From Tetrahymena thermophila SB210 (Eukaryota; Ciliophora; Oligohymenophorea; Hymenostomatida; Tetrahymenidae): a DNA stretch of 64,000 nt. Shown here one piece after another: positions 1 to 11,673 of the stretch (the stretch's first letter is position 1; every line of letters begins with the position of its first letter). The position numbers and the translations under genes were made by a program. The stretch lies in NCBI RefSeq assembly GCF_000189635.1, contig NW_002476178.1, positions 1 to 64,000 on the forward strand. Reading direction: 5' to 3'. The notes beneath the pieces are model-generated. The model did no database searches. It worked only from the letters and a program-made list of their open reading frames with translations, and was not told the origin of the DNA.

Positions 1-356
1 CCCAACCCCAACCCCAACCCCAACCCCAACCCCAACCCCAACCCCAACCCCAACCCCAACCCCAACCCCAACCCCAACCCCAACCCCAACCCCAACCCCA
101 ACCCCAACCCCAACCCCAACCCCAACCCCAACCCCCAACCCCAACCCCAACCCCAACCCCAACCCCAACCCCCAACCCCAACCCCAACCCCAACCCCAAC
201 CCCCAACCCCAACCCCAACCCCAACCCCAACCCCAACCCCAACCCCAACCCCAACCCCAACCCCAACCCCAACCCCAACCCCAACCCCAACCCCAACCCC
301 AACCCCAACCCCAACCCCAACCCCAACCCCAACCCCAACCCCAACCCCAACCCCAA
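1..356. repeat. Macronuclear telomere, (CCCCAA)n
   Basis: The C-rich strand of the Tetrahymena-type telomere (G-strand GGGGTT) occupies the extreme left end, about 59 hexamers, then stops abruptly at TTAAAAAAAAATATG. Its position and length mark this as a natural chromosome end of a macronuclear molecule. Three units carry five C instead of four, at 132-136, 169-173 and 200-204, and the rest is regular. The telomere joins directly to unique AT-rich DNA; I see no subtelomeric repeat family between it and the first gene. Confidence 0.98.
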
Positions 357-1218
357 TTAAAAAAAAATATGATTTTTTATACAATAATAAAAAGTTAAGA
401 ATGTTAGAATTATTAATATATTTATAAGCTATTTAATATTTTTGCTGGATTGTATTTTAAATTATATTATTTAACAGGTCTTTAATGTTAACTTAAAATT
501 AAAATTAAATTTTTAGTCATTTTAACAAATTGAAAGGTTTATTTTATCTAAATTAAAAAAAAATCTTTTCTATAGTTTTTAAACAAATTCATAAGTTAGA
601 ATATTGTCTTATTCGCAGTTTTAAACTCTAAAAATCAGTTAAAAACTTCTTACTTTGCCGAGCTTGTCAATTTGAAAAATAAAATATTTTTAGTTGTATT
701 TTCAAATAAGAAATTAAAATTAATTTTAAAATAATAATTTTTAACAATTAAAAAACAAAACTCTTCAAAATACCTATTTATTGAAGAAAATGAATAGTGA
801 AATAAAAAATAATTTGCAAAAAAATCTTCTTTGATATGGTAAAAGATTCAAAAAAATAATAAATATCAAACAAAAAAGAAGGATTTGTTAAAAATAAATA
901 TTTATTATTTTGTGCAGAATAAATGCATGTATTTTTATAATTATTTCCTAATTACTTCAGAATTTGCATTAGCTTTTTAATTATTAAAATTGTTATAAGG
1001 GTATTTATTATTTATTTATTATATATGTATGTTTTGTTTGTTTGTTTGATTGATTCTATGAATGTGTATGTATGTATCCATCTTAATGACAAAAAATCAA
1101 AGAAAATAAAAGACTTGAGGAAAGAAATCAAATAAAAGGAAATTAAAAAAAATAAAAAGGGAAAAATTAATCAAATAATAATAACAATATTAGAGAAGAA
1201 GGAAAGTAAATAAAAGAG
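357..1218. other. Subtelomeric AT-rich spacer and promoter of first gene
   Basis: This is about 860 bp of non-coding, strongly AT-rich DNA. It holds simple-sequence patches such as TGTTTGTTTGTTTGATTGATT near 1033-1055 and TATGTATGTATC near 1067-1078. No open frame with protein-like composition was found on either strand. The 3' part must contain the promoter and leader of the gene starting at 1219. Only one short gap separates the telomere from an apparently intact, high-expression-type gene. Confidence 0.7.
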
Positions 1219-1800
1219 ATGATATTGCCTCACAACAATAGATAATTAGCTCGTTAATATTTCGATAGCTTACCCGAAAATGACATCAATAGAAAATATT
1301 ATGAAGGTCTTAAATATGAAACCCCAAAGACATTCTTTGGACGCTTCTTAAACCAATTTAACATTGATGCCAAGTTAGATACCTTAAGCAAATTTTACAC
1401 TTATCAAAAGACTATTAGAGCAACTTAAGCTGAATTATAAGAAGATAGAAAAAGTTATCTTACCAATTCTTTACTCTTCACTGCTGTTTCATGGTTTTCC
1501 ATCTACCAATTCGCTAGAAAAGGTGCAGTTTTACCAGTTTTGAGAGAATATGGTCGCTATTTCGGTACTCACAGACTCTTCCGTCAATATCTTCACACTT
1601 TAGTTTTACCTTTGCTTTATACAGAGTATGCTTTGAATCAAAAATACTACACTCATATGGAACACCTTTGGACAGTTCACGTCAATCGTCTCAATCAAAA
1701 GATCCTTGAAGATCCTTTGTACACTTTCTATCCTCAAGAATTGAATGTTCCCAAACATAATATCATTGTTCCTACTATTTTCAGAGATACTCCTCAATGA
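1219..1800 (+). CDS. Unrecognised 193-residue membrane protein with high-expression codon bias
   Basis: This is a single-exon frame of 193 residues, and TAA/TAG must be read as Gln near its start. The N-terminal 80 residues are polar and charged. Two hydrophobic stretches follow, around residues 83-98 (LTNSLLFTAVSWFSIY) and 124-140 (YLHTLVLPLLYTEYALN), separated by a basic loop; the tail is hydrophilic. Codon choice is unusually C-ending and rich in CGT, CGC, GGT and ACC, which in Tetrahymena is typical of highly expressed genes. The composition (small, basic, many Tyr/Phe/Arg, two membrane segments) fits the lineage-specific accessory subunits of ciliate respiratory complexes or ATP synthase. 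That role is inference only, because I do not recognise a conserved family. The start is the first ATG after the A-rich leader. Confidence 0.85.
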
Positions 1801-3189
1801 GCAGTTTGAGATATTTTACAAATAAAACAAATAAACAACAAAAGTATTAAAAATAATCATCTTAAAAGTATAGCAAATCAGGATAATACAAAAAGGGAAT
1901 GTAGTTAGTACTTTTAGTTAGCATGCGTTTCATCGATATTTTAAATGCATTGAGTAAGTAGCTCTCTCTGTAGAGTACTATTATAAGTGTATGTATTAAA
2001 ATTATATCGATTATTAAGAGATTTTAAAGGAGAACTACGTTCCTATTTGTCTGTTTGTTTTGTTGCTTCACTTAACCTTTGTAATGCCTCTTAATATCTT
2101 TTCAAGATTTCATCAAAATTTGGACTTTATTAATAAATAAATAAATAAATTAATAAAATATTATCATTTTGACATAAAAAATGAATGCATACCGAGTGAG
2201 ATTTTTCTCATTTCATAACGAAAAATCCAAATGATACATTATGAGTTAATTGGAAAAAGATAAGGTAAGAATTAAGAAAATTCAACAAACTTTTTGTTTG
2301 ATATCTTACTTCTTATTATCTTTTTCTTATTTTCTCACTTACTTGCCTGCTCACTCACTCACTCAATCACTTTTTTTTTTCAAAAATGAATAAATAAAAT
2401 CTTATTTACGCTTTTATATCTAAATTTGACACAATCATTTTTTTAATATTCTAATAATAGATGTAAATTAAACTCTTTTAAAACTAAATATAAAAGAAGC
2501 TCTAGCAAAGCCAATAGTTTTTGACTGAGAATAACTATCTATTTAAATTGTTTGGATCTTATCGTATTGGGGAAATTTGCAATATCATTCTTTTAAATTT
2601 AAAATTTTTTGTCAAAAGCATAAGTTTTAAATGTCTAGGTGCAATTTTTAACAAAATATTTTCATCTAATCAAATTTTCACAGATAAAATGCAACTTGTA
2701 AGAGAACTAAGTATCATAATTTATTTAATTTTAGCATTTCACTGAGCTAAATGAATAGTTTTAATCAATCATTATTTTTTTATTCAATAAATAAAAGATA
2801 CAAACTCAATTAAAAATGTGTTAAAGCAGTTTTTATTTTTAATTAAAATTCAACTAAATTTAATTTTTAAAACAATCAGTAGAATCAAAAATAATTTTAA
2901 TTTAATCATTTTTACAATTACCTTGACCAGTATGCAAATAAAATAAATTAATTTGTAAATTAAAACTTAGCTGGATAAGGATATATTTGTTAGAGCAAAT
3001 GGCAAAAAAAAAAATGAATTTTAAGATGAAAAATAATAAGGCAAAAAATATAAATAAAGCAAAGAAAATTTAGATATACTTTTTTGATAATAAATTTTTA
3101 TTATGTATTGATTATTAGTTTAGTATAGAATACCTCAAGATTCATATATTTAATTAATTTATATTAATTTTAATTGAGGTCATTAAAAA
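1801..3189. other. Intergenic AT-rich DNA
   Basis: This stretch holds the 3' flank of the first gene and the promoter of the mL54-like gene. It includes a CTCACTCACTCACT microsatellite around 2350 and AATAAATAAATAAAT near 2132. A plus-strand open frame at 2521-2745 has noise-like, Phe/Ile-rich composition and no homology I recognise. No gene is supported. Confidence 0.6.
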
Positions 3190-4121
3190 ATGAATTTTGC
3201 TCGTTTAGTTAGAAACAACCGTATAGCAAACTCTGTAAAAATCAATACAAATTTTCAAATCATAATAGCGAGATTTATAATCTCATCCAATAATTATAAT
3301 AGCAGGATGAATTAAAAATTATATTATATAATAGAGTGCTTTAGAAGCAGTAATTAGAGGACCTAAGAAGAAGAAGGGTGGTGCAGGTGGTCCTGCCGAA
3401 ATTACATCTGAAGATGTCATCAATATTTGGAAAGATAGAACTGATCCCGTAATTATGAATTAAAATAGCTTCACAGCAAATAAATTATAACAGATTTTAT
3501 CAATTTATTAATAGCATTAATTAAAGCAATATATATAAAATAGGAATTAAATCCCATCAATACTTATCCTATTTGGTTGAGTCATTTACTTCTCCCTCAA
3601 CTCCGTTTTGAGCAAGTTGCCGAAGTTTACATGGCTGATGAAGATTTATTGGTAAATTATTGATTGAATGCAAAAACTTTAAAAAAAAGAAAAGAAAAAT
3701 TATTTACTGCATACGAAAATATGAGGATTTGCTTCTAAAAATTTAAATTTTAACACAAAAAGAAACCTCATAATCGTGACATGAAGAGACTCATTAATCA
3801 AATTAGAAGATTTGGTATTTACGAATAAAATTACACTAAGCTTGCAAAGTCTTTATCCTTAGTAATTACTTTTTAAACTATTTCTTTTAACTTCTTTTAG
3901 AATCTATTTAAATTAAATAAGAAATTTCTTAAAATAGCACAAAAACAATTAATTTTTTTCTATTATTATTCAAAATAAAATTATTTTCTTAACAAAATCT
4001 AATAAAAAAGGACTTCGTTTTACCTGCTAGACAAGAAAAGGATCTCTTCACTTCTACCAAGGACGAACAAGAAGAAGAAAAGGCAGAAGGAGAAGAAGAA
4101 GGCGAAGAAGACGACGATTGA
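3190..4121 (+). CDS. MRPL54: Mitochondrial large ribosomal subunit protein mL54-like (five exons)
   Basis: Exons at 3190-3234, 3335-3448, 3544-3651, 3763-3861 and 4011-4121 join in phase to give 158 residues. All four introns are A/T-rich GT...AG. After a short basic N-terminus comes a KKKKGGAGG patch (residues 23-31), then DPELNPINTYPIWLSHLL. This matches the mL54 (yeast MRPL37) signature in which an acidic/Pro segment leads to a conserved Tyr-Pro-x-Trp-Leu. A basic helix, NRDMKRLINQIRRFGI, follows and fits the family's rRNA-contacting C-terminal part. The last about 20 residues are an acidic Glu/Asp tail that I do not associate with other mL54 proteins. The likely role is a structural protein of the mitoribosome. 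Family assignment rests on the YPxWL block and overall size; the exon structure is firm. Confidence 0.65.
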
Positions 4122-4475
4122 AGGAATAAAATATATAAAATAAGCTAGTATCTAAAATTATTTAAAATAATATCTTGTAGACTCATATTTATTTTTGTAT
4201 TATTTTTAGTAGTTTATAAATTATTTTTAAATGTTATCTATCATTTTTTAAACTTCATAATGAATCTTCTAATAGAATCTATATTATTTATATATTTATT
4301 TATGTATTTTTTTTATTTAAATTCAACTATTCATTCTCTAAATTGGTAATTATTTAATCACAAAATAATTACAAATTTCAAAAAAAATGAAAAAAAATGT
4401 AAATAATTAAGCTAAATTATATAGTAAGTTTTAATAAAATAAGCTGATTCAAATATTTAGAAATAGAAATATTTA

Positions 4476-4652
4476 ATGATGACAATACAAAAGGCCGATG
4501 TTAAATGGTTGGAGATCTTTCAAAAGACTATTTATATACCAATTGCATTCTTTTATCTTTTACGATAATCTAATGTCTGCACTGATTGGATAATAAAAAC
4601 TCTTTTGAATGCTCCTTCCAATAATGATATTAATGCGAAGGTTAATTGCTGA
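4476..4652 (+). CDS. Possible 58-residue mini-ORF or orphan exon
   Basis: A frame beginning with tandem ATGs encodes 58 residues. It has a Lys/Trp-containing N-terminus, a hydrophobic middle (IYIPIAFFYLL) and a polar C-terminus (NAPSNNDINAK), then TGA. Its composition and codon choice look more protein-like than the surrounding A/T noise. A possible 5' splice site, AAG|GTTAAT, lies just before the stop, so it may be the first exon of a gene whose other exons I cannot find, or a relic. No family is recognised. Confidence 0.3.
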
Positions 4653-5627
4653 TAAAAAATATTTCTATTTTTATAATATTCTGAATAATTTAACTCCAAT
4701 TCAATTCAAATTTTATTGTTTTATTTTTAAAAAAGTAAAATAAAAAAAAGAATAATTTATTTATTAGACACTTTAAAAAATAAAAAAATTATTCATATCT
4801 TTAAAAAGATATTATTTATTCAACAGATAAATTTATAAAAAGTTACAATTAAAACTCTTTCAAAGATAAACTGAAAAATAAAATTATTTTGAATTAAATT
4901 ATAAAGTTAATTTATTTCTTGATAAATTTAACTTTTTAATTATTTTTAAATAAATAAAATGCTTAATATTAGCAAATCAAATATAATTAAGAATACTTTA
5001 AGTTAATTAACAACACATTTTAAGATATATATTTCAAGAAAATATTTATTTAAAATGGTTAAATAAATAAATAAATTTAAAAATGAAATATAATCATAAA
5101 AAGAATGAAAAGTTTTTTCAGATAAAATAAATTTAAAAGCATTTTTGTATTCAGGTTAATTATATATTTATGATCAAAATTACATTTTGTTTATCAATTT
5201 AAAATTCTTATTTTATCTACTAAATACATAAATTACTTGACATTGGCTAGAAAAAATATATTAGAATATTTTAAGTTAATTTTAAACAAGTTTTAAAAAA
5301 TATTTTTGAAATGATAGAATAAATTAATTTTACAGAGAGAAAATAAATCAAAAGAAATTTCCATGCTTTTCAATATAAATAAGTTAAAAGTTTTGTTTAA
5401 TTTTATCAAAAAATATAGAAATGAGCAAAATTAAATTTCAATTTATGAAGACATTTACAAATTTATATATTTACAAAAACTATTTTAAAATGTATTTATT
5501 TATTTAGTTAATAAATAATATTTTAGATTAAATAATTAATAAGTTAAAAATTAATTGCGTTTTATTTATTTATTATTATTATTTTATTAGAATTATTTTT
5601 GTTTAATTTTGTGGTTTTTGATTGGTT
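4653..5627. other. Intergenic AT-rich DNA
   Basis: About 1 kb of extremely A/T-rich sequence separates the mini-ORF from the convergent minus-strand gene ending at 5628. It contains many AATAAATAAAT-like runs. No open frame of protein-like composition, RNA gene or repeat family is visible. Confidence 0.6.
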
Positions 5628-6977
5628 TCATTATTTCTTTTCTAATTATACTAAGACATCTTTATATTAGCTTATTTCAAATTCATTAAGATTTTCATTT
5701 TTAGAGTTGTGTTTCATTACTGATAACATCTTCTATTTCAAAATTTAAAGCTTTTCGTTCTAAAATAAGAATAAAAATTAGTTAAAATACATTAATTTAA
5801 TAATAGTTTAATTTACCTTGAATTGAGTTTGTAATTCAGGTGAGAACTCTAAGATGTGCTTGAGAATATCAAGATAGCAAACTCTTGAGTCCAACAAGTT
5901 GTTTTCAAGGGTGTCAAGATAGAAGAAAAAGTCATTTATGAAATTTTATTCTATCAAATATTTCTTTACACTATCTTTATATTTAGCATTTTCAGGTTTT
6001 TCGTTTTCTTATTTGAGTTCTTCATTTTAATCATAAGATACTTTGTTATTCTTTTCACTATTATTAGTCTTAATTAGTTAGCTTGGTTTTCCGTTCACTA
6101 CTTTTGCATTAGTATTTGAAAATTTATCTAAATTATTGTAAGTAAAGTGAAGTCTATGGTCATAGAATACTAAATCTTTTAACATAGTCAAAGCTTTGGC
6201 TTTCATTTTATCAGAGTACTTACCTGTTTTATCCTTTAAGATCTCTAAATTGAATTAGACACCCTCAATCTCAATAAAATCTCTCTTAGATTGTAAGTTT
6301 TCACCTCTGATTAAACTGCTTATAGCTGCTAAAGCCCATTCCTTTGTTTTCATATTATCTGAATTCAAGATAAGATTTAAAAACTAAAATGCACCTTCTA
6401 CTATTGACCATTGCTAAATGTGAGGATTATTTTAGTTGCAAGTGATAAAGATGCTTAAGGATATATGCTAAACTCTTGGATATTTACTTTACTTAGCTTA
6501 TCTAATAAGTTCTACTAAACCTCCAATGTGATATAATGCTTTAAATTGATTTAAAAATAATTAGTTATAAAAATAATAAAAAATATATTCAAATTACAAT
6601 CTGCCATGTCAAGATTATCAACTATATCTTCTAATTCTTCAAGAAGAGCTATTTTTTCATTTTCATCTTCTTAAGTTCCCTTATCGTCTTCATGCACTTT
6701 AGATAATATTTCTTACATTCTTTTCACCTGTTTATTATTTTTCATATAATTTTATTAATTGATATTTTAAATGCTTATATTTTAGTTACATCTTGGAGAG
6801 CATGTTCAGCTAAAGCTTCCATTAACCAATTTTTGGTTTCTTCATCCATAGGCTTGAGATCCTTCTTTTGAGTACCATCTTTTTAGAAGAGAGAATTTAA
6901 AAATAAAAAATGTAATTTTAATAAAATATACCTGAATGGGTAACACTCCATTTTAGTAAACCTTTCCAGTCGAGCAT
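5628..6977 (-). CDS. FES1: Fes1/HSPBP1-type Hsp70 nucleotide-exchange factor (five exons)
   Basis: Exons (minus strand) at 6977-6932, 6878-6790, 6727-6598, 6538-5817 and 5759-5628 join in phase to give 372 residues. The N-terminus begins MLDWKGLLKWSVTHSDGT and soon reaches PMDEETKNWLMEAL. These are the two signature blocks of the Fes1/HSPBP1 family (LLKWSI...NSDG and MDEERKKWLQEAL). The middle carries armadillo-like helical repeats, with NNPHIQQWSIVEGAFQFL matching the family's Asn-Asn-Pro-x-x-Gln repeat pattern. The protein would act in the cytosol, pushing open the Hsp70 nucleotide-binding domain to release ADP. A Lys/Asn/Glu-rich insertion around residues 240-285 separates the core from the C-terminal helices. 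The long fourth exon (722 bp) holds most of the repeats. Family assignment is strong. Confidence 0.88.
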
Positions 6978-9776
6978 TTTTAATTTGAGAATCTGCTATT
7001 TTTATATATCTACTTGTTTATTTTTTAATTTAATTTTGTAAATTTAATTTCACTACTAAATAAAGTTTTTTAATCATTGATTTAAATCAAAAAAAGGAAT
7101 ATTTTATCTTTTCTATTAGACGAGAATCTTCCCTAATTTATTTATAATTAATTATTTTTATAATTAAAGAATCTTAGAAATTTTCTAAACTTCTAATTTT
7201 GACAAAAAGCTATTGTTTTTCGTTAAACATATAAAATAAATATTCTAGATAATAAATAAATATACTAAGTTTTCTATTTTTATGTCAATTAATTTTTTTT
7301 ACTAATTTGGAAACAAAATTATTTTTTAAACTTCTCCCTTTTCCCTTAAATGCTTAATTTTATTTTTATCAATTTAAAATAATATAATAGCATGCATATT
7401 AACTATTTAAATTAAATTACTATTTTCTGATTGCCATAATTTAAAATATTTTGCTGGTTAAAAAGTAAATAAAAATGCTAATTAATTCAAACAAAATCAT
7501 CTATTTTAATCTTATTATTATAAAAAAGCAGCTGTTTTAAGGGTTCAACTTGTTTAAAAAAAAATAAATCACTAAATAAAATATTTTCTTAATATGTATT
7601 AATGAATATCTATTAGCTTTTAAATTAACCAAAATTTTGCTTTATTAGAATTTATTAATTTAAAATGATCTAAAAATTTAATAAATTAATTTAATTTTAA
7701 AATTTAAGAGAATATTAAAAAAAAAATAATTTTACTCATCTAGCTTAATTACCAAAACTTCCCTGGCAAGAAACAAAATAGTACTTGAAAATAACAATTT
7801 TTTTTGCATATTTCAAAACTCGTTGCTATATGCTAAATGATAAAAAGTGAATTTGTGAAAATTTAAGGTATGTTTTTTAATTTGCATGAAACCTTTTGTT
7901 TACATAAATGAGTTAAATAATTATTTAAAATATAAATTTGTATGTTTATATATGTTATATTATTTTAGTGTTATATTAAATAATCAACAAGTATTTTTTC
8001 ATAAAAAAAACAATAAAAAACAAATTTTGTAAACCTTCATTCAAAAATATTTTTACTAATTAGTCATAATTTAAAAATTTTTATATGATAAAATCGATAA
8101 GTCTAAAAAAATTATCCTTAAAATGTTAAAATATATCGTTTAACGTTTATCAGTTTGAAATATAATATTTAAATTTAATATGTTTATATTTTAAATTAAG
8201 GAACTAAAAAAATGAAATAAATAATAAAAGTTCATTCTTAAATATAATTAATCATTTAAAATAAATGAAATATAATAGTTTTATTGTAATAAAACTCCTA
8301 CATAAAAACGCATACTGTCAATTCTTATGTAAATTAACTTTCATTTAGGTAATAGTAAAAAATAAAACTGATAGAAATATAGAATAAAAATATTATGTAA
8401 AGTATTCTTTAATTATATAAAATTCTCAAAAAAGTAAAATTATTCATTCATAAACAAAAGAAAAAATATTTTTTTAATAAACTGTTTTAAAAGTTAGTTA
8501 GTATGTCTTTTTTAAAAAAATAAAATTAAGTTTTTGATTAATATAATTAACTATGGTTGTTAATTTATAAATTTCTTTCGCATTCAAAAATATGAAGATT
8601 TAGAGTTTTTTTTAATATGAAAATTTAAAATATTAGTTTATTTGCTTAGTAAAGATTGCAATTAAGCAGTGCTTCTATATATTTAGTACATTTTATTAAA
8701 ATAAGTAACATTTAATATATAAGTGGAAATTTTTAAAACACATATATAATCAGGGTAACCTAATTTATTTGAATGGTAAATTTTTTAAATTAATTAGAAA
8801 ATTTGAAAATTTAATCTGGACATGAAAGTAATAAAGGAATTAAAAGGGGTATATTCATAAATAATAAATATATTTTATTAAAAAAAATTTTTATATCTTA
8901 ATGTTTTTTAAATCTATTATATTATTGTGGATTAATTTTAATTTAATGATATTATAGCATATGAGCATATTTTTTTAAATATTTAATCATGTTTTATTAT
9001 TTATTAGAATATTTAACATATATTTTAAAAAGCATTTTAAGGTAATCTAAATGAAATAATTAATTTTTTTTCGTTTTATTATGTACTTGAATTAGTTATC
9101 ATTTAGTTATATATTTATGGTTGTATAATTAATAAAAAAGTGCTAAATAATTCTATAACTAAAATTATACAAATTTGTATGTTACTCACCAAATAAAATA
9201 CAAAAATTTTATAAAATATCTATCCTTTATCATTATTCATGCATCTCTTCTTTAAAATTTTATATATTTTTGACAAATTTTAGTAGAATAAGCTTATTAA
9301 AATTATAATTACTGACTTAAAAAAATTGGATAAATAAAATTGAATTTTGAAAAATGAGAAAAAATATAAATATTTTTAAAAGTCTTAGTTTAATAAAGAT
9401 TCAAATAAATATATGCAGAATGGTTTGTTGTAGAATAATACTTTGAATAATGACTATTTATAGATGCTATGATCTAAGAATATAATCAAATTTTAATTTA
9501 AATTACTCAATTATGAAATAATATGTTAAAAAGATTACGCTATAAAAGTTAAGTACATCATCTTTGATTGAAGATGAAATTGATATTAAATAGACATGAT
9601 GGATTAAATTAGATTTATTGGTTGAAAATAAATAAAATAATAGAATACAGTGACTTTATATAAATAATTTTGACTATAAATAAATACAATATAATTAATA
9701 TAATTTTATTAAAACTTTAAATTTAGATATAACATTTATTTCTCCTTTCTTCTAGGCCATTCATTTATTTATTTTT
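6978..9776. other. Long AT-rich spacer
   Basis: This 2.8 kb gap lies between the start of the Fes1-like gene and the 3' end of the NAA60-like gene, both on the minus strand. It is almost pure A/T with scattered homopolymers. I scanned it for coding-like frames under the ciliate code and for tRNA-like or repeat structure and saw none. The right-adjacent bases 9730-9776 are the 3' flank of the next gene. Confidence 0.6.
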
Positions 9777-10568
9777 TCAATATAAGCTTTTTATGAAAGC
9801 AGCTAATTTTCTGAAAAGTTCTCTGATTTTTTGGAGAACCTTCATCCAAAAGTTTTGATGAGGGTTACTGCCTCCATTCACATAGAAACAAAAATAGAAG
9901 AAGTTATAGAATCTCTCTTCCAGCTTGAATAAGTTAAAGATAGTTCTAACTTTATAAAACCCATTCTTTAAATAAAAAGTTTCACCAGATTAATTATATT
10001 CTACCATGTGAAGTGAAATATATTTTATGTTTTTTCTTCTTTAGGCAATATCTTTTACTTTGTCTAAAAGCTTTGTACCAATCTTGTATTATCTGAGCTC
10101 ATTAATGACTCCAATAGTTTATATATAAATAGTTTGTAGCTTGTTGAAGAAGTATTCAAGACAAAATCCAAGGTCTTGTCTGTTAGCTTCTTTTTCATAG
10201 AACACAACTGCTCCAACAATGTACTTATCAAGACTTTCTGAAGTAAGGTCTAATTCAGCTACATAACCTTCTACTTGTTATTTACTGACCTTGTTCCAAA
10301 AAGTATCATCATAATTTAAGGGGAACCATTCCTTATATAAAACTTTCAATTAGTCTATGTCCTTTCCAAGTGGATTAATTTCACGAATGGTTATTTTTTC
10401 ATTGAAATCAAGAGTTGACAGATCTATGTTCTTAATTACCTCATGCACTTCAGCCAAATACTAGCTGTTATTTGTGCTATTTGGAGGATATGACTCGCTG
10501 AGTCTAATATTTTTTTGTTAAGGTGAAGATTATTCAGTTTGAGTAGGTTGTTGAGCTTCAGTAGTCAT
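9777..10568 (-). CDS. NAA60: NAA60/HAT4-like N-alpha-acetyltransferase (single exon)
   Basis: This is an intronless frame of 263 residues. The GNAT core begins near residue 58 with ITIREINPLGKDIDQLKVLY followed by KEWFPLNYDDTFW, which matches the NAA60 block REI...L..L..EWFPI.YP..W. An acetyl-CoA-binding segment (TIGVINELRQYKIGTKLLD) follows, and then FYLKNGF, the usual end of the GNAT fold. The stretch YFCFYVNGGSNPH corresponds to the family hallmark YVLYINGGHPP. The C-terminus (MKVLQKIRELFRKLAAFI) is an amphipathic basic helix, as in the membrane-anchoring tail of NAA60. By analogy it acetylates N-termini of membrane proteins on the cytosolic face of Golgi or plastid-type membranes. The first about 50 residues are a Gln/Ser-rich extension. 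Confidence 0.85.
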
Positions 10569-11673
10569 ATCTATTTTACTTGTGTTTATAGATTGATTTT
10601 TTGTTTGTTTTTTTGTTTATTTGTCTGGCTTTTGTATTTTTTGGTTTTAATTTTTGCAAATTATTAAATTGCTTTCTTTGAAAAAAGTAATGTTTTTAAA
10701 ATTGAAAAACATTCTTTACTAAATCTTAAAAATAACTAAAATCTAAAAATTAGTACATACAATTCTGAAAGATATTTTTATTCCTTAGGGTTAGCAATCA
10801 AGTGAGCAAGTAGACTGATTGATTCTATCTAATTTAGAAGGCTTATTTGCTAAGTAAATAAAAGAAATCTAATATTATTAATGTAGCGTCATTTTTAGAT
10901 GCAATATTTTTAAAGGTGAATATAGCATATGAGTATATTATCTAAATTCTCCTTCTATATTTCTTTCATTATTTCATTAATTTTTTTTTATTGACGAATT
11001 TTGTCAAATTTGAAGTAATTCTTGTAAGATAGACTATCTATTTTATTATTAGCTCGTAAACATTTAGACTAACTAAGAAAAACTTATTCAATTAATCTTT
11101 CAGCCATTTAGAATTTTTACTATTTCATTCTTTTATTAAAACTTCAACATTATTTTATAGCCAAGCTTCTTTTTTTTTTTTTTAAATTTTAGGTTAACTT
11201 TTACATTTAAATATATCTGAGCACATTTACTGTCTAAATTTAATTAGTATCAAAAATATTTTTAAAACTAATTTAATTTTCTTAGCCATATGTTAGATAA
11301 GTGATAGAATATTTTTACTTAACTTTTTTAAATAATTCCTTCCTTCCTTCATGCAGTTAATTTTTTGCGTTTTAATAAACTATAGTATACAAGCTATCTT
11401 TTTTGGTGAGGGTTACTTACAATTATGAGAGATTAAGTAAATAAATTAATTAATATAAAAATGTAAATTCATTCTAAAAACAATAGCTTGTAGAAAAAAT
11501 GAATTCAAGTAGTTTGCTTGCTGAAATGAAAAGTAGGTTGATTAAATTCTTAATATTTAAAAAATTGAAAAGTATTCTAGAACAATTAACTTTTGTAATA
11601 TTAATTAATACTTGTTGTTTACGATATATATTTGTATTAAATTTTTGAACAATATTTTATTATAATTAAACAA
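10569..11673. other. Intergenic AT-rich DNA
   Basis: About 1.1 kb separates two minus-strand genes and should contain the promoter of the NAA60-like gene (proximal part, with TTTGTTTGTTTTTTTG at 10600-10620). A single TTAGGGTTAG occurs near 10787; it is isolated and not a telomeric array. No coding frame is supported. Confidence 0.6.

Noticed and set aside
357..1218. Subtelomeric repeat family
   Set aside because: Only simple-sequence runs are visible; no unit longer than about 6 bp repeats within this stretch.
2521..2745. 74-codon frame between the first two genes
   Set aside because: Composition matches random A/T-rich DNA and it has no recognisable motif or leader.
10780..10800. Interstitial telomere-like TTAGGGTTAG
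   Set aside because: Only one and a half units, and of the wrong type for this organism (GGGGTT); expected by chance.
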